Shown: positions 7,066 through 15,964, numbered from the stretch's first letter. The stretch: 58,354 bases of DNA from CAVQMB01 sp963713445 (GCA_963713445.1 CAVQMB010000020.1:1-58354); one strand, 5' to 3'. The notes: generated by a model from the letters alone, not told the origin. Made by a program: numbers and translations.

Positions 7066-9229
7066 CTACTCTCTTCGCCGCCGCCTCGGCCAGCCCCCGA
7101 TCAGTCTCAGCATCGCACTCAGCAGCGCCACACCCCAGACAGAGAGCGTCGGGATCGGCAGCGGGGGTAGCGCTTTGAGTTCGGCCACCGGGTCGCTGAT
7201 GGTGCCCGGGGTGGGGTCTGTGTCGCCGTCCCCGTTATCGGTGACACTGAAGGTCACCGTCGGGCCGCTGATTCTGGCACCGGGCAGCGGGAACCAGTGG
7301 TGCTCGGGTCGGCCTGGGTCGGGCCGTACTTGTAGACGCTCGCGCCGGCGGGCAGGCTCGCGCCGAGATCGAGACGTAGCGTCGCCGTGACCCCGGGCGT
7401 GCAGCCGGTGACGGTGAAACTGACCGGTGGACCCACCACCGTATCGCCCGGGGTGGGGTCGGGCCGGGCGCGAGGAACTCGGCACTGACCAGACCGCAAT
7501 TGGGGTCGCTTTTGTCGTCGTTGCCCTGGTGCCGATGACATCAGGCTGGCGCCCTTCGGGCCGCTGCCGCTGACGTTACCGTATTGCGGGTAGCGCTGCC
7601 CTGGACCGTGACGCTGGCTGTCTTGACGCTGTCGTAGGGCACCGTCAGGGTGGTGCTCTCGGCCCCGGCACTGGTGGGATCGAAGTCCACAGTCAGGGTG
7701 CACGTCGGGGTCGAGGCATTCAAGATCGTATCGTTGCAGTGATTGTCGCCCGCCGGGAGGCTGAACGCCCCGGCCGGGGTGCCGAGACCGACCGAGCCCA
7801 GGCTGGCCGAGGCGCCATCGGGGGCGTTGACGGTGACGGTCTGGTTGAACGGCCCGCTATTCACCGTCACGGTGCCGAAGTCGACCGGGTCCGGGACGAT
7901 GCCGACGCCCTGTTGATACTCCACCGCGCCGATGTCGACGGTACCGTTCGAGATGCGCGCAAAGCCGCGCTGATCGGTGGTGAGCGGATTCCCCTCGGGG
8001 TCCACCGCGAGCGCGTTCGAACCGGCATCGATCGCCGGGCTGGTGCTCTCTGGCAGCAGCGTAGAGGTCGGGCCGCCGTTGTCTTGGAGCGGGCCAAGCT
8101 TGGGATCGACACCGACGATGTTGCCATCGCTGCCGTTGGTGATGTCACAGGCCTGCGCGCCAGTGTCCCCGATCAAGCTGTAATATGCGGTCACGGTGCC
8201 GCCGTCGTTCCGGCAATCGGCGCCACTGCGGCTATTTCGGGCGGTGATGGTGTTGGCCAGCGTCACCGTGCCGCTTTTGGCATACACGCCGCTACCGCCG
8301 GAGCCGGCGATATTGTCCGCGACAGTGACATTGGTCAGCGTCACCGTGCCGCTTCTGGCATACACGCCGCCGCCTGAAAGGCCAATGGCTATATTGCCCG
8401 AGACGGTGGCATCGGTCAGGGTCACCGTGCTGCCGTTCGTGGCAAACACGCCGCCGCCACCCTGTGCGGTGGTATTGCCCAAAACGGCGGCACGGGTCAC
8501 TATCACCGTGCTGCTATTGGCAAGCAAGCCGCCGCCGGGCCCGTTGCGGGTGAGATTGCCCGATACGGTGACATCGGTCAGCGTCAACGTGCTGCCGTTC
8601 GCGGCATACACGCCGCCGCCGGCGTCGACGGCGGTACTGCCCGAAACCGTGGTGTGATTCAGCGTCACTGTGCTGCCTTTCGTGGCATACACGCCGCCGC
8701 CGTTGCCGGTGATACTACCACCACTCAGCGTCACACTGCCGGCGGTACTGCCCGAAACCGTGGTGTGATTCAGCGTCACCGTGCTGGCGTTCGTGGCATA
8801 CACGCCGCCGCCGTTGCCGGAGGTACTACCACCGGTTAGGGTCAGACTGCCAATTGTGAGAGTAGCGGAATCCACCTCCAGCACCCGGGAGTTGTTGTGC
8901 GCATCGATGGTCTGGCCACTGCCCTGGATGGTCAGCGGGGCCGCGAGACTGGTGACGCTGAGCTGGGTGCCACTCAGCGAGACAGATGTCACCCCGGAAT
9001 CAAACACGATGGTATTGTGGTTGACGAAGGTCCCGCTGTAGCTGGCACTGCATCCGGTTGTGGCCGCGCTGCCTAGGTCGACAGCTTTGATGGCCTCGCG
9101 CAGCGTGCAGCCGGAGCCATCATCCAAACTGCTGGTAACGGTTACGGTGGCTGCGCGGGCGCCGCCAGCGGCGAGTGCCAGGGTCACGGCCAGGGCCAGC
9201 GGATGGCGGCGGCGCGCTAAGGTGGTCAT
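7066..9229 (-). pseudogene. Secreted CSLREA / choice-of-anchor-Q beta-helix protein with IPTL-CTERM anchor, frameshifted (copy 2)
   Basis: It has the same start and signal peptide as copy 1 (ATG 9229), CSLREA-like GCTLREAIKAVD, and more beta-helix coils (NGGGVYATNASTVTLNHTTV and variants, roughly residues 130-320). Then come the choice-of-anchor-Q block (SPAIDAGSNA, GTVDIGAVEYQ), an extra Ig-like domain, a repeat of the GTSLPAGASVYKYGP-like segment and the IPTLSVWGVALLSAML sorting tail ending at 7066. The first 540 or so codons are open; frames change near 7575 and again between about 7450 and 7300. The frameshift sites differ from copy 1, so the two genes decayed independently or share error-prone sequence. 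Confidence 0.8.
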
Positions 9230-9674
9230 CGGATACCCCCAATCTAAGGCCCCTTTGCCGAAGAGGCGCGGGCATCCGTGCGATGGATACTTGTTATTGA
9301 TGTGTTGATCTTCGTCCCACTATAGCAAGCAATCCGGTGCGATCAAGCACTTTGGTAATGCCTGCAGCGCCCCGGGGCCGTCACGCCCCCCAGCGGTCGC
9401 GGCAAAGGGGCGTTCATCTTCCCGAATCAATGCGTTTGTGCCCGGTTGACGGCGCCGCACCGCGGGCGAATCGATGGCTCTACTGGGGCAAGAGACGCCG
9501 CGCGCGCGATCGGTGCCGCATGGCGTCGCCCGAGAGCGTGCGCAGGTGCTGGCGCTGGCGCTCGATCTTCGCCAGCCGCTTGCGCCGTGCCTCCACATTC
9601 AGCCGATCCGGTTGGTCAGTGATGTCCTGTTAGCGTTCACGGGCTCGGCTTGTACCGAGACCGCGTTAATACTG
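9168..9674. repeat. 507-bp block identical to 5673-6179
   Basis: Second copy of the conserved spacer. It includes the 3' end of terS copy 2, the same candidate 38-aa frame (9480-9596) and the same promoter region for the beta-helix gene starting at 9229. Confidence 0.85.
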
Positions 9675-10154
9675 GTCAGGGTCATATTCCGATAGCTCGG
9701 TCAGCGCCTCGTGGCACACGTCGGTCAACATGGCGTCGACAACGTGCGGGTCGTTCTCTGCGGCTACCTGTGGCGCCACGCGGCTAGGCAATGCCAGCAT
9801 CCGGGATCTAAATGCCGCGATCATGCCGCCCCATACCGACTCGACCCTTTCTGCCGGTATCAGCTTGCGATCCATGATCGCGATTTCGCGCTCCGTCTTG
9901 GTGGCTTGAGCCTTGGCGAGTCGGGCGCGCTCATAGTTCAGGTCTAGGGCCTGGCCGTCGGCCTGCTCTATCCGGCGGCTTATCTCGTCCTCTATTCTCC
10001 ATGCGATACAGTCGGGCAGGTGGAATGCCCAAGGCTGGCCACGGCTCCCGCGTTGCTTGTACGCCAGGCCTCGTTTCAGCCAGGCCTCGATGGTGGGCAG
10101 CGATACGCCAAAGACGGCGGCCAGTTCGGCCTTGCTCAACGTTTCCATTGTCAT
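9666..10154 (-). CDS. Nu1-type phage terminase small subunit (copy 2)
   Basis: 162 aa and colinear with the protein at 6171-6659, from METLSKAELAAVFGVSLPTI at the N-terminus to TDVCHEALTELSEYDPDQY at the C-terminus. Substitutions are scattered (QQRGSRGQ versus KQRGSRGQ, DAKLIPADQ versus DRKLIPAER) and mostly conservative, which suggests that both copies were kept under protein-level selection after duplication. There is no terminase large subunit nearby. Upstream lie a small DNA-binding-type gene (10414-10737) and a 95-aa gene, all on the minus strand, so this may be the remains of a phage- or satellite-type operon. Confidence 0.75.
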   Translation of the reverse strand: MTMETLSKAELAAVFGVSLPTIEAWLKRGLAYKQRGSRGQPWAFHLPDCIAWRIEDEISRRIEQADGQALDLNYERARLAKAQATKTEREIAIMDRKLIPAERVESVWGGMIAAFRSRMLALPSRVAPQVAAENDPHVVDAMLTDVCHEALTELSEYDPDQY

Positions 10155-10413
10155 GAATTCATATAGCCTCGTGAAGTACCGGGCCTAAACAACAAGCCAT
10201 AGGCGGGTGCAGGTGGCCAAAAAGGGCGCCTCTGCGTACCCGTGGCACGCTGCCATGGCTCAGGGGCCCTCGTATTCAACCGGCGCGGAGCCTGCAATTT
10301 TTGCGCACCTTCTCTCACGCGCGCGTGTGCGTGCGCAGCAATCTACCGTAAATAACCCTCTCGTCGTACCGGCACACTGCTGCAGGTCCACCCATACAAT
10401 GCACCAAATGGCT
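10155..10413. other. Intergenic region with an alternating purine-pyrimidine tract
   Basis: No gene seen. The first about 110 bp match the 5' flank of terS copy 1. At 10317-10337 the run CACGCGCGCGTGTGCGTGCGC alternates strictly between purine and pyrimidine, a sequence type able to adopt Z-form DNA; no role can be assigned. Confidence 0.4.
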
Positions 10414-10737
10414 TTACCAAGCGCTTTGTCGGTTACTTAGCCGATAGCTACGCGATGCCGGGCGATGCCACGAGGTCTGCTTTGGCAGGCGGATGCCGGG
10501 ATGTCCGTCATCGGTGCGGTAAAATTCGATACCGTGGTCTTCAAAAACGTGTTGAACCGCCCTCACAATAGCGGCCGTCACTTCCTTTTCGTGCGTCAAA
10601 TAGCGGGTGACGGTCCGGGTGGTTGTGTCGGCTTCCGTGGCGATCTCACGGATGCCAATTCCGACCACAGCCCGTGCCGCTCGGGCCTGTGCCGGCGTGG
10701 GTAGATCGTAAAACGTCCAGTAGTCAAACGGCGGCAT
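10414..10737 (-). CDS. Small helix-turn-helix protein, phage/island type
   Basis: A 107-aa frame. TPAQARAARAVVGIGIREIA and TTTRTVTRYL resemble the HTH of Xre-like regulators in which the first helix pair selects target DNA. VTAAIVRAVQHVFEDHGIEF and GHPGIRLPK match the tail of short prophage HTH proteins that end in GVRLR-type sequence. The last about 18 residues look random, so the native stop may have been lost. It may regulate the terS operon downstream; that is inference from position only. Confidence 0.5.
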   Translation of the reverse strand: MPPFDYWTFYDLPTPAQARAARAVVGIGIREIATEADTTTRTVTRYLTHEKEVTAAIVRAVQHVFEDHGIEFYRTDDGHPGIRLPKQTSWHRPASRSYRLSNRQSAW

Positions 10738-10776
10738 CCGGGCCGCACTTCAAGGCCCGTTTCCGGTCGTGTTTCG

Positions 10777-11064
10777 TCATGCCGGGCGCCGTCGCTCGTA
10801 AGCGGTCACGGCGCGACCTAAAGCCCACGTACTCAGGCTCGGTGTCCGTCGCATCAGCCACAGGTAAGCGGCTCGTCTACCCAACCGGTCGCGGCCCCAG
10901 ATGCGGCGCACCTTGGCCAACCCTTTAGCGGCCAGACGGTGTGCCGCGCGGTTCAACGCCTTGTATTCAGCGGCGGTGTAATCACCAGGCAGCACACTCA
11001 CCGGGTCCACCGCCGCATGGCGCTGTAACGCTCTCAAGAGTTGCAGTTCCCGGGTGCCGATCAT
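10777..11064 (-). CDS. Hypothetical 95-aa basic protein
   Basis: An intact frame starting MIGTRELQLLRALQRHAAVD and ending VTAYERRRPA. The segment TAAEYKALNRAAHRLAAKGL followed by AKVRRIWGRDRLGRRAAYLW looks like a winged-helix fold and suggests nucleic-acid binding. It lies just upstream of the HTH gene at 10414-10737 on the same strand and about 90 bp from the IS66 border, so IS66 may have cut this operon from its promoter. Family not recognised. Confidence 0.5.
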   Translation of the reverse strand: MIGTRELQLLRALQRHAAVDPVSVLPGDYTAAEYKALNRAAHRLAAKGLAKVRRIWGRDRLGRRAAYLWLMRRTPSLSTWALGRAVTAYERRRPA

Positions 11065-11154
11065 ACGGGCGTTCTCACCGGCCCAGCCGCCGCAACCGCG
11101 CCGAGAGCCTCGCCTTCATGGGCGTTGCCTTATATCGCCATCGACGAGTATCGG

Positions 11155-11187
11155 GTAAGCGCCCCAGAATCGACAGTCTTGACTCAG
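11155..11187 (+). repeat. IS66 copy 2 terminal inverted repeat (tnpC side)
   Basis: It starts GTAAGCGCCCCAGAATCGAC and is the exact reverse complement of the copy 1 end at 3098-3118. The tnpC stop codon overlaps its inner edge. Confidence 0.8.
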
Positions 11188-12468
11188 GGGGATGTTGTGG
11201 TGTTGTCGGAGGCCGGTGCCAGGTCCACGTTCCATGGCAGCAGCCGTTCGAGCTTGTCCGGCTTGTCGGCCTCGGCGATGCGCTCCAGCACATGCCGGAT
11301 GTAGGCCGAGGGCTCCAGTCCGTTGGCCTTGGCCGTCTCGATCAGCGAATAACAGCACGCACTGGCACGCGCCCCCTGGGCGGTGTCGGCGAATAACCAC
11401 GCCTTGCGCCCGACGGCGAAGGGGCGGATGGCGTTCTCGGCAAGCGCGTTGCTGATGCGCAGATCCCCGCGCTCGCAGTAGCCGAGCAGATAGGGCCACT
11501 GGCCGAGCGTGTAGTCGATCGCCTTGCGGGTCAGTGAGCCTTTCATCACCCGAGTGGCGTTGGCCTGCAGCCAGGCCTTGAACTGATCCAGTAGCGGGCG
11601 GCTGCGTTGCTGGCGAAGACGGTAGCGTTCGCCGTCACTCAGGTCTTTGACCTGACGCTCGATGGCGTAGAGCGTGCCGATATAACCCAAGGCCGCATCG
11701 GCCGTGCTGGGCTTGCCTTTCGCCTTGCCGGTGGCCGGTGCGGCGCGCACGGCTTCGACGAACTTGCGCCGGGCATGGTCCCAGCTTGCGACAGGCTAAG
11801 CCCTGGAAAGGAGGAGTCATGTAGACACAAACCTTTCACTGTGACCCAGAGGGTTCGACACCCTCCTGGTAAAGACCGAGCCAGTCAGCCAGGAAGCGAG
11901 TCTTGCACGGCCAACGGCAACGCGGGTCGTGAAGCGTAGACAGCGGGCGTCAAAGCCGTGTGGTAGCCACGAAATCATGTAATCGCTGAAGCCTTCGTCG
12001 TGTTGGGTGCGGGGGCAGCATCGGGAATTCCGCCAGGGCCAGGATGACCGATTCGGCCGGGGTCTTGGAGCACGGCAAAGGCGCGGGATGGGTCACCAGG
12101 GAACCTGTGAGATCCCACGGGTGTGCGCATGAGGTAGCCGGTACTCGGGGAGCCGGCGGAACAATTCTCCAGGCTCGGCGGCGGACTTGGCTGTTGTCGG
12201 GAGCGCCACGGCGAACACGAACCACCAAGCCCATGCGCGACCTTGCGGCGAAGCCATAAGCCAAGGGGCATGCACCGTGGGAAGTCGTAGCGACTTCATA
12301 GTACCGATGACGGTGGGGAACCGGGCTCGCCGGGACCCACTCGAGGAAAGGGGGTCGCCACGCGTGAGGAACCATTGACGGGAAACACGGGAGAGAACTC
12401 TGAGTCTCACAAACCTGTTCACGAAACAGCAATGGATAGCCAGTCTGGCGAGCAAGCACCCGGAGCGG

Positions 12469-13055
12469 GTGTTTAACTCGCTGCATCACCTGATCGATCT
12501 GGACTGGATGTTCGACGCCTATCGCCTGACGCGCAAGGACGGCGCGCCCGGGATTGACGGCGTCGTGGCGGCCGATTACGACGCGCAGCTGGAGGCCAAC
12601 CTGACTGCCCTGCTGGGGCGCATCAAGTCGGGCCGTTACGTGGCGCCACCGGTGCGACGGCACTACATCCCGAAAGCGGATGGATCGAGGCGGGGGCTCG
12701 GCATCCCGACCCTGGAGGACAAGGTGGCGCAGCGGGCGATTCTGCTCCTGCTGGAACCGATCTACGAGTCGGACTTTCTGCCGTGCTCGTACGGGTTCCG
12801 CCCGGGGCGCTCAGCCCATGAAGCGCTGCATGCGCTGCGCAACGGCTTCATGGACCAGGGGCTACGCTGGGTAGTGGACGTCGATATCTCGACGTATTTC
12901 GACCGTATCGACCACACGCACCTGCGCAGCTTTCTCGACCAGCGAGTCACGGACGGCGTTGTGCGTCGAATGATCGACAAATGGCTCAAGGCAGGAGTGC
13001 TCGAACAGGGTGTCCTGCGCCGAACAAGAGAGGGCACACCCCAAGGCGGGGTGAT
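12469..13055 (+). pseudogene. ltrA: Intron B reverse transcriptase, N-terminal half
   Basis: The frame is open upstream to about 12370 with family-like residues (TKQQWIASLASKHPERVFNS), so translation may start at a CTG near 12400 rather than the GTG at 12469. Blocks seen: RKDGAPGIDGVV, VRRHYIPKADGSRRGLGIP, YGFRPGRSAHEAL, catalytic Asp in WVVDVDISTYFDRID, and GTPQGGVI, where the gene stops being RT. The missing half resumes at 15305. Joining across GTGAT restores one frame of at least 413 codons, so the interruption looks recent. Confidence 0.85.
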
Positions 13056-13085
13056 CACGCCATAAACACAAAAGCCAACTTTGAG
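13038..13085 (+). repeat. attL of the serine-recombinase element
   Basis: The left half is RT coding sequence (AAGGCGGGGTGAT) and the right half is element sequence (CACGCCATAAACACAAAAGC and on to AACTTTG). The shared core GTGAT is at 13051-13055. The crossover dinucleotide must lie inside it, but which pair cannot be decided from sequence alone. Confidence 0.7.
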
Positions 13086-13162
13086 TTCGATCGCGAGATT
13101 GCGCTGAGTCGATCGGTGTCGCTGCTTGATTTGCGCCTTAAGGAGTAATATGTTTATGGCGT

Positions 13163-13492
13163 ATGGCTCGATCTACTCGTACCGAAAAGGTGCAGCGCTT
13201 GAATATGGCGTTCGATCTGATTGGCCAGGGCAAACCGTTCAACGACGTCGTCGAGGTGTTGGTCGAACGCTTTGGTCTGTCCCGACGCCACGCCTATCGT
13301 TATTGGCACGAAGCCCAACGTCTGTCCAGACCACTCGAGGCGAGCTCGCCCTCGATTCCCATCACGATCAAGGTGCCACAGCAGACCGCGGCGCAGCTGC
13401 GCGCCCATGCACGCTCCAGCGGCGTGACGATCGGCGAGACGGTGGCTCGCGCCGTTACCGAGTATCTGGAGCGGGTACACCGGCGTGGCTGA
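13163..13492 (+). CDS. Putative DNA-binding accessory protein of the recombinase element
   Basis: 109 aa. The N-terminal half (LNMAFDLIGQGKPFNDVVEV, LVERFGLSRRHAYRYWHEAQ) looks like a helix-turn-helix. The C-terminal half (SIPITIKVPQQTAAQLRAHA, GVTIGETVARAVTEYL) looks like a ribbon-helix-helix: a beta strand of alternating residues, then two helices. The end overlaps the next gene by 8 bp and the recombinase follows, so the three genes form one operon. A role as regulator or directionality factor is inference. A purine-rich AAGGAG lies at 13139, somewhat far upstream. Confidence 0.6.
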   Translation: MARSTRTEKVQRLNMAFDLIGQGKPFNDVVEVLVERFGLSRRHAYRYWHEAQRLSRPLEASSPSIPITIKVPQQTAAQLRAHARSSGVTIGETVARAVTEYLERVHRRG

Positions 13493-13760
13493 GTGCCGCG
13501 ACGAGCGCGAGCGGTTGTATCTGGAATACGTCTTCGACCGATTGTTGTCGGCGAAGCTGGCGCAGGTCTACGAGATTCTGGTGCCACAGCGCCAGCGCCC
13601 GCTCAGCGTTGGCGCCCTACTGAGGGCAGAGCCTGATGAAGACAGCCGCGATCTACGCTCGGGTCTCCTCGGATCAGCAGAAGGAGGAGAACACGATTGC
13701 CAGCCAGACGGCAGCGCTGGTGGACTTCGCTCGGCGCGAGGGTTACACCGTCGCCGATGA
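13485..13760 (+). CDS. Small protein between accessory and recombinase genes
   Basis: The frame starts with GTG at 13485, overlapping the previous stop, and reads ECRDERERLYLEYVFDRLLS followed by KLAQVYEILVPQ, an acidic helical peptide. The first about 50 codons look like real coding sequence; the last 42 overlap the recombinase gene in another frame and are low-complexity, so the real product may be shorter or the gene may have lost its stop. Position suggests it works with the recombinase, but no function can be assigned. Confidence 0.45.
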   Translation: MAECRDERERLYLEYVFDRLLSAKLAQVYEILVPQRQRPLSVGALLRAEPDEDSRDLRSGLLGSAEGGEHDCQPDGSAGGLRSARGLHRRR

Positions 13761-15387
13761 GTGGGTGTTTCAGGACGAAGGCTATAGTGGGGCCAATCTC
13801 GCCCGTCCAGGGCTGGAGCGGGTGCGCGATCTGGCCGCTGAGGGCCAGATCCAGGCCGTGCTCGTGCTCTCGCCGGACCGGCTCAGCCGCAAGTACGCCT
13901 ACCAAGTGCTTCTGATCGAGGAACTGGGACGTTGTGGCGTGGAGGTGATCTTTGTCCATGCGCCTGCCGCCTCGGACCGTGCGGAGGACCAGTTGCTGCT
14001 GCAGTTCCAGGGGATGATCGCCGAATATGAACGGGCGCAGATACTGGAGCGCTCACGCCGGGGCAAACGCCACCGCGCCCGCCAGGGCGAAGTCAGTGTG
14101 CTGAGCGGCGCCCCCTATGGCTATCGCTATGTGCGCAAGCACGACGATCAGCCGGCCGGCTACGAGATCATGGCCGCCGAGGCACGGGTCGTACGCCAGG
14201 TGTTCCAGTGGTATACACAGGCGCCGCTGAGCATCGGTGCCATTACACGGCGGCTCAACGATGAGGGTGTACCCACCCGCAAAGGCGGATCACGCTGGGA
14301 TCGCTCCACGGTCTGGGCGATGCTGCGAAACCCCGCCTACTGCGGTCGCGCCTGCTTCGGCAAAACCCGACTCGCCCCGCGCCAGCGCCTGAACAACCGC
14401 GCCCGGCGCCTGCGTGGGACGCTGTCGGCGCGCTGCGGCGCCAATCAGGAACTGCCGCGTGAGCAATGGATCGAGATCGCCGTGCCGGCGCTGGTCAGTG
14501 ACGAGACCTTCGCCTTGGCGCAGGAGCGGCTGCAGAGCAATAAAAAGCACTCGCCGCGGCGTACGCACACGCCCAGTCTGCTCCAGGGGCTGGTGCACTG
14601 CCACCAGTGCGGCTATGCGTTCTACCGTAGCTCCACACGCACCACTGCACGCACGATCTACTATTATCGTTGTCTCGGCTCTGATGCCTGGCGTTACGGC
14701 GGGCAGGCGAGGTGCAGCCAACGCCCGATCCGCCTCGATCTGCTTGAGCACACGGTCTGGACGCAAGTACTACATTTGCTGGAGGATCCGGGGCTGATCG
14801 AGAGCGAGATTGATCGTCGGCTGCAGGCTGCGCGCGACGCTTATCCAGCGAAACGCCAGCAGGACAGCCTGACCCGTGAGTTAGCGAAGATTCGCAACAG
14901 TACGGACCGCTTGCTCACCGCCTACCAGGAAGAGCTGCTGTCGTTGGCGGAGTTGCGTCGGCGTATGCCGGCGCTGCGTCAGCGCGAGAAGCAAGTCACC
15001 GAAGAACTGGAAAGCCTGAAGGCGCAGCTGGCTGACCGGACAGCGTACTTGCAACTGGCGCAAACGCTATCGGCGTTTCTGCAACGCCTGCGTGCCAATG
15101 CCCAGAGTCTTGACGTCGAACAGTGTCAACGTATTACGCGTTTGCTGGTCAAGGAGGTGATCGTGGCCACCGACAGCATCACGATTCGTCATTCGATCCC
15201 GATGCACGGTGGCGACCGGCATGGCGGCGACAACCCGCCACTAGGGTCGGCTGCAACCCCATTGAGGGCCTCATCCGAACAAAGTTCCCTTTTGCGTCCA
15301 TGGCGTGATTTCGCCGCTGCTCGCGAACATCTACCTGCACTGTGTGCTGGACCGATGGTTCAAGAGCGTGGCGCGCCCGCGACTTAA
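13636..15387 (+). CDS. Large serine recombinase (transposase/integrase), C-terminus chimeric with its target
   Basis: 583 aa. The resolvase-type catalytic domain has the nucleophile Ser11 in YARVSSDQQ, then VLSPDRLSRKY and a helix GMIAEYERAQILERSRRGK. The recombinase domain follows (GAPYGYRYV, TRRLNDEGVPTRKGG, AMLRNPAYCGRACFG), then a zinc ribbon (CHQCGYAFYRSS and YYYRCLGS with a later Cys) and a long coiled coil (about 400-470). Such enzymes cut attB and attP and exchange strands by subunit rotation. From about residue 557 the frame crosses the right border into RT sequence, so about 27 C-terminal residues are target-derived. The native element may therefore use whatever stop codon its target supplies. 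Confidence 0.9.
   Translation: MKTAAIYARVSSDQQKEENTIASQTAALVDFARREGYTVADEWVFQDEGYSGANLARPGLERVRDLAAEGQIQAVLVLSPDRLSRKYAYQVLLIEELGRCGVEVIFVHAPAASDRAEDQLLLQFQGMIAEYERAQILERSRRGKRHRARQGEVSVLSGAPYGYRYVRKHDDQPAGYEIMAAEARVVRQVFQWYTQAPLSIGAITRRLNDEGVPTRKGGSRWDRSTVWAMLRNPAYCGRACFGKTRLAPRQRLNNRARRLRGTLSARCGANQELPREQWIEIAVPALVSDETFALAQERLQSNKKHSPRRTHTPSLLQGLVHCHQCGYAFYRSSTRTTARTIYYYRCLGSDAWRYGGQARCSQRPIRLDLLEHTVWTQVLHLLEDPGLIESEIDRRLQAARDAYPAKRQQDSLTRELAKIRNSTDRLLTAYQEELLSLAELRRRMPALRQREKQVTEELESLKAQLADRTAYLQLAQTLSAFLQRLRANAQSLDVEQCQRITRLLVKEVIVATDSITIRHSIPMHGGDRHGGDNPPLGSAATPLRASSEQSSLLRPWRDFAAAREHLPALCAGPMVQERGAPAT
15270..15315 (+). repeat. attR of the serine-recombinase element
   Basis: Element sequence (AACAAAGTTCCCTTTTGCGT, CCATGGC) runs into the core GTGAT (15305-15309) and then RT codons TTCGCCGCTGCTC. 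Its complement matches the left end as an inverted repeat. Confidence 0.7.
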
Positions 15388-15964
15388 GGGTCGGTGCCTT
15401 CTGGTCAGGTACGCTGACGATGCGGTGATGGCCTTTGAGGACCACTTGTCCGGTAGGCGGTTGCTGCGCGTATTAGGCAAGCGGATTGGTCGGTTTGGGC
15501 TTGAGCTTCACCCGACCAAGACGCGCTTCATTGACTTTCGGTTCAAGCGCCCGAAAGGGCCTCACCCGGCCACGTCGGGAACGACGTTCGACTTTCTGGG
15601 TTTCACCCATGTCTGGGGGAAATCGTTGAAGGGCAAGAACGTGGTTCGCCAGATCACGGCGAAAGACCGGTATGCGCGTGCGCTGGCCTCGGTATCGGCG
15701 TGGTGCAGGAACAATCGCCACCGTCCATTCCGGGAACAGCGCGCCCACTTGGCCAGGATGATCCGGGGTCACTGTGCCTACTATGGTATCAGCGGCAACA
15801 GCCGCCGGGTCCGGTGGTATCGCTACCAACTCGTGCGGATCTGGCTGAAATGGCTCAGGCGGCGCGGCCGGCATAGTAACCTGCCGTGGTCGCGCTTGCG
15901 CGCCATGCTCGCGCGCTACCCCTTGCCGCCAGCGACGATCGTTCACCAATACGCCGTTCCATGA
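15305..15964 (+). pseudogene. ltrA: Intron B reverse transcriptase, C-terminal half
   Basis: It resumes as VISPLLANIYLHCVLDRWF and carries the catalytic YADD box (LVRYADDAVMAFED), the thumb/maturase block (FGLELHPTKTRFIDF, FDFLGFTHVWGKS) and the C-terminal maturase motif GHCAYYGISGNSRR. It ends 18 bp before domain V. The apparent GTG start is only the Val codon at the insertion site. There is no HNH domain, unlike intron A. Excision of the recombinase element would restore the gene exactly. Confidence 0.85.

Larger units (their letters stand above)
6979..10270 (-). repeat. Tandem duplication, unit 2 (terS + beta-helix protein)
   Basis: This is the second unit of the duplication described at 3769-6765. 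It is about 300 bp longer because the beta-helix gene carries more coils. Both units point the same way, so either could transcribe into the other. Confidence 0.85.
13053..15307 (+). mobile_element. Serine-recombinase mobile element inserted in the intron B RT gene
   Basis: The 2254-bp insertion is bounded by GTGAT at 13051-13055 and 15305-15309. The termini are imperfect inverted repeats sharing ACRCAAAAGNNAACTTTG (left 13065-13085; right, complement, 15270-15296). Joining its ends gives an attP core ATGGCGTGATCACGCCAT, a perfect palindrome; joining the flanks gives an attB in the QGGVISP codons. The cargo is two small genes and one large serine recombinase. It carries no resistance or metabolic genes, so it resembles a minimal transposon moved by a serine recombinase. 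Confidence 0.8.

Noticed and set aside
7739..8657. Long plus-strand open frames over the beta-helix gene
   Set aside because: They are antisense shadows created by GC-rich repeats; the minus strand has the signal peptide, domains and sorting signal.
5040..8840. Regularly spaced near-repeats resembling a repeat array or CRISPR
   Set aside because: The period and sequence follow the beta-helix coils of the encoded proteins (GGGVYA / TVTLTDSTVSGNSA); there are no uniform spacers and no cas genes.
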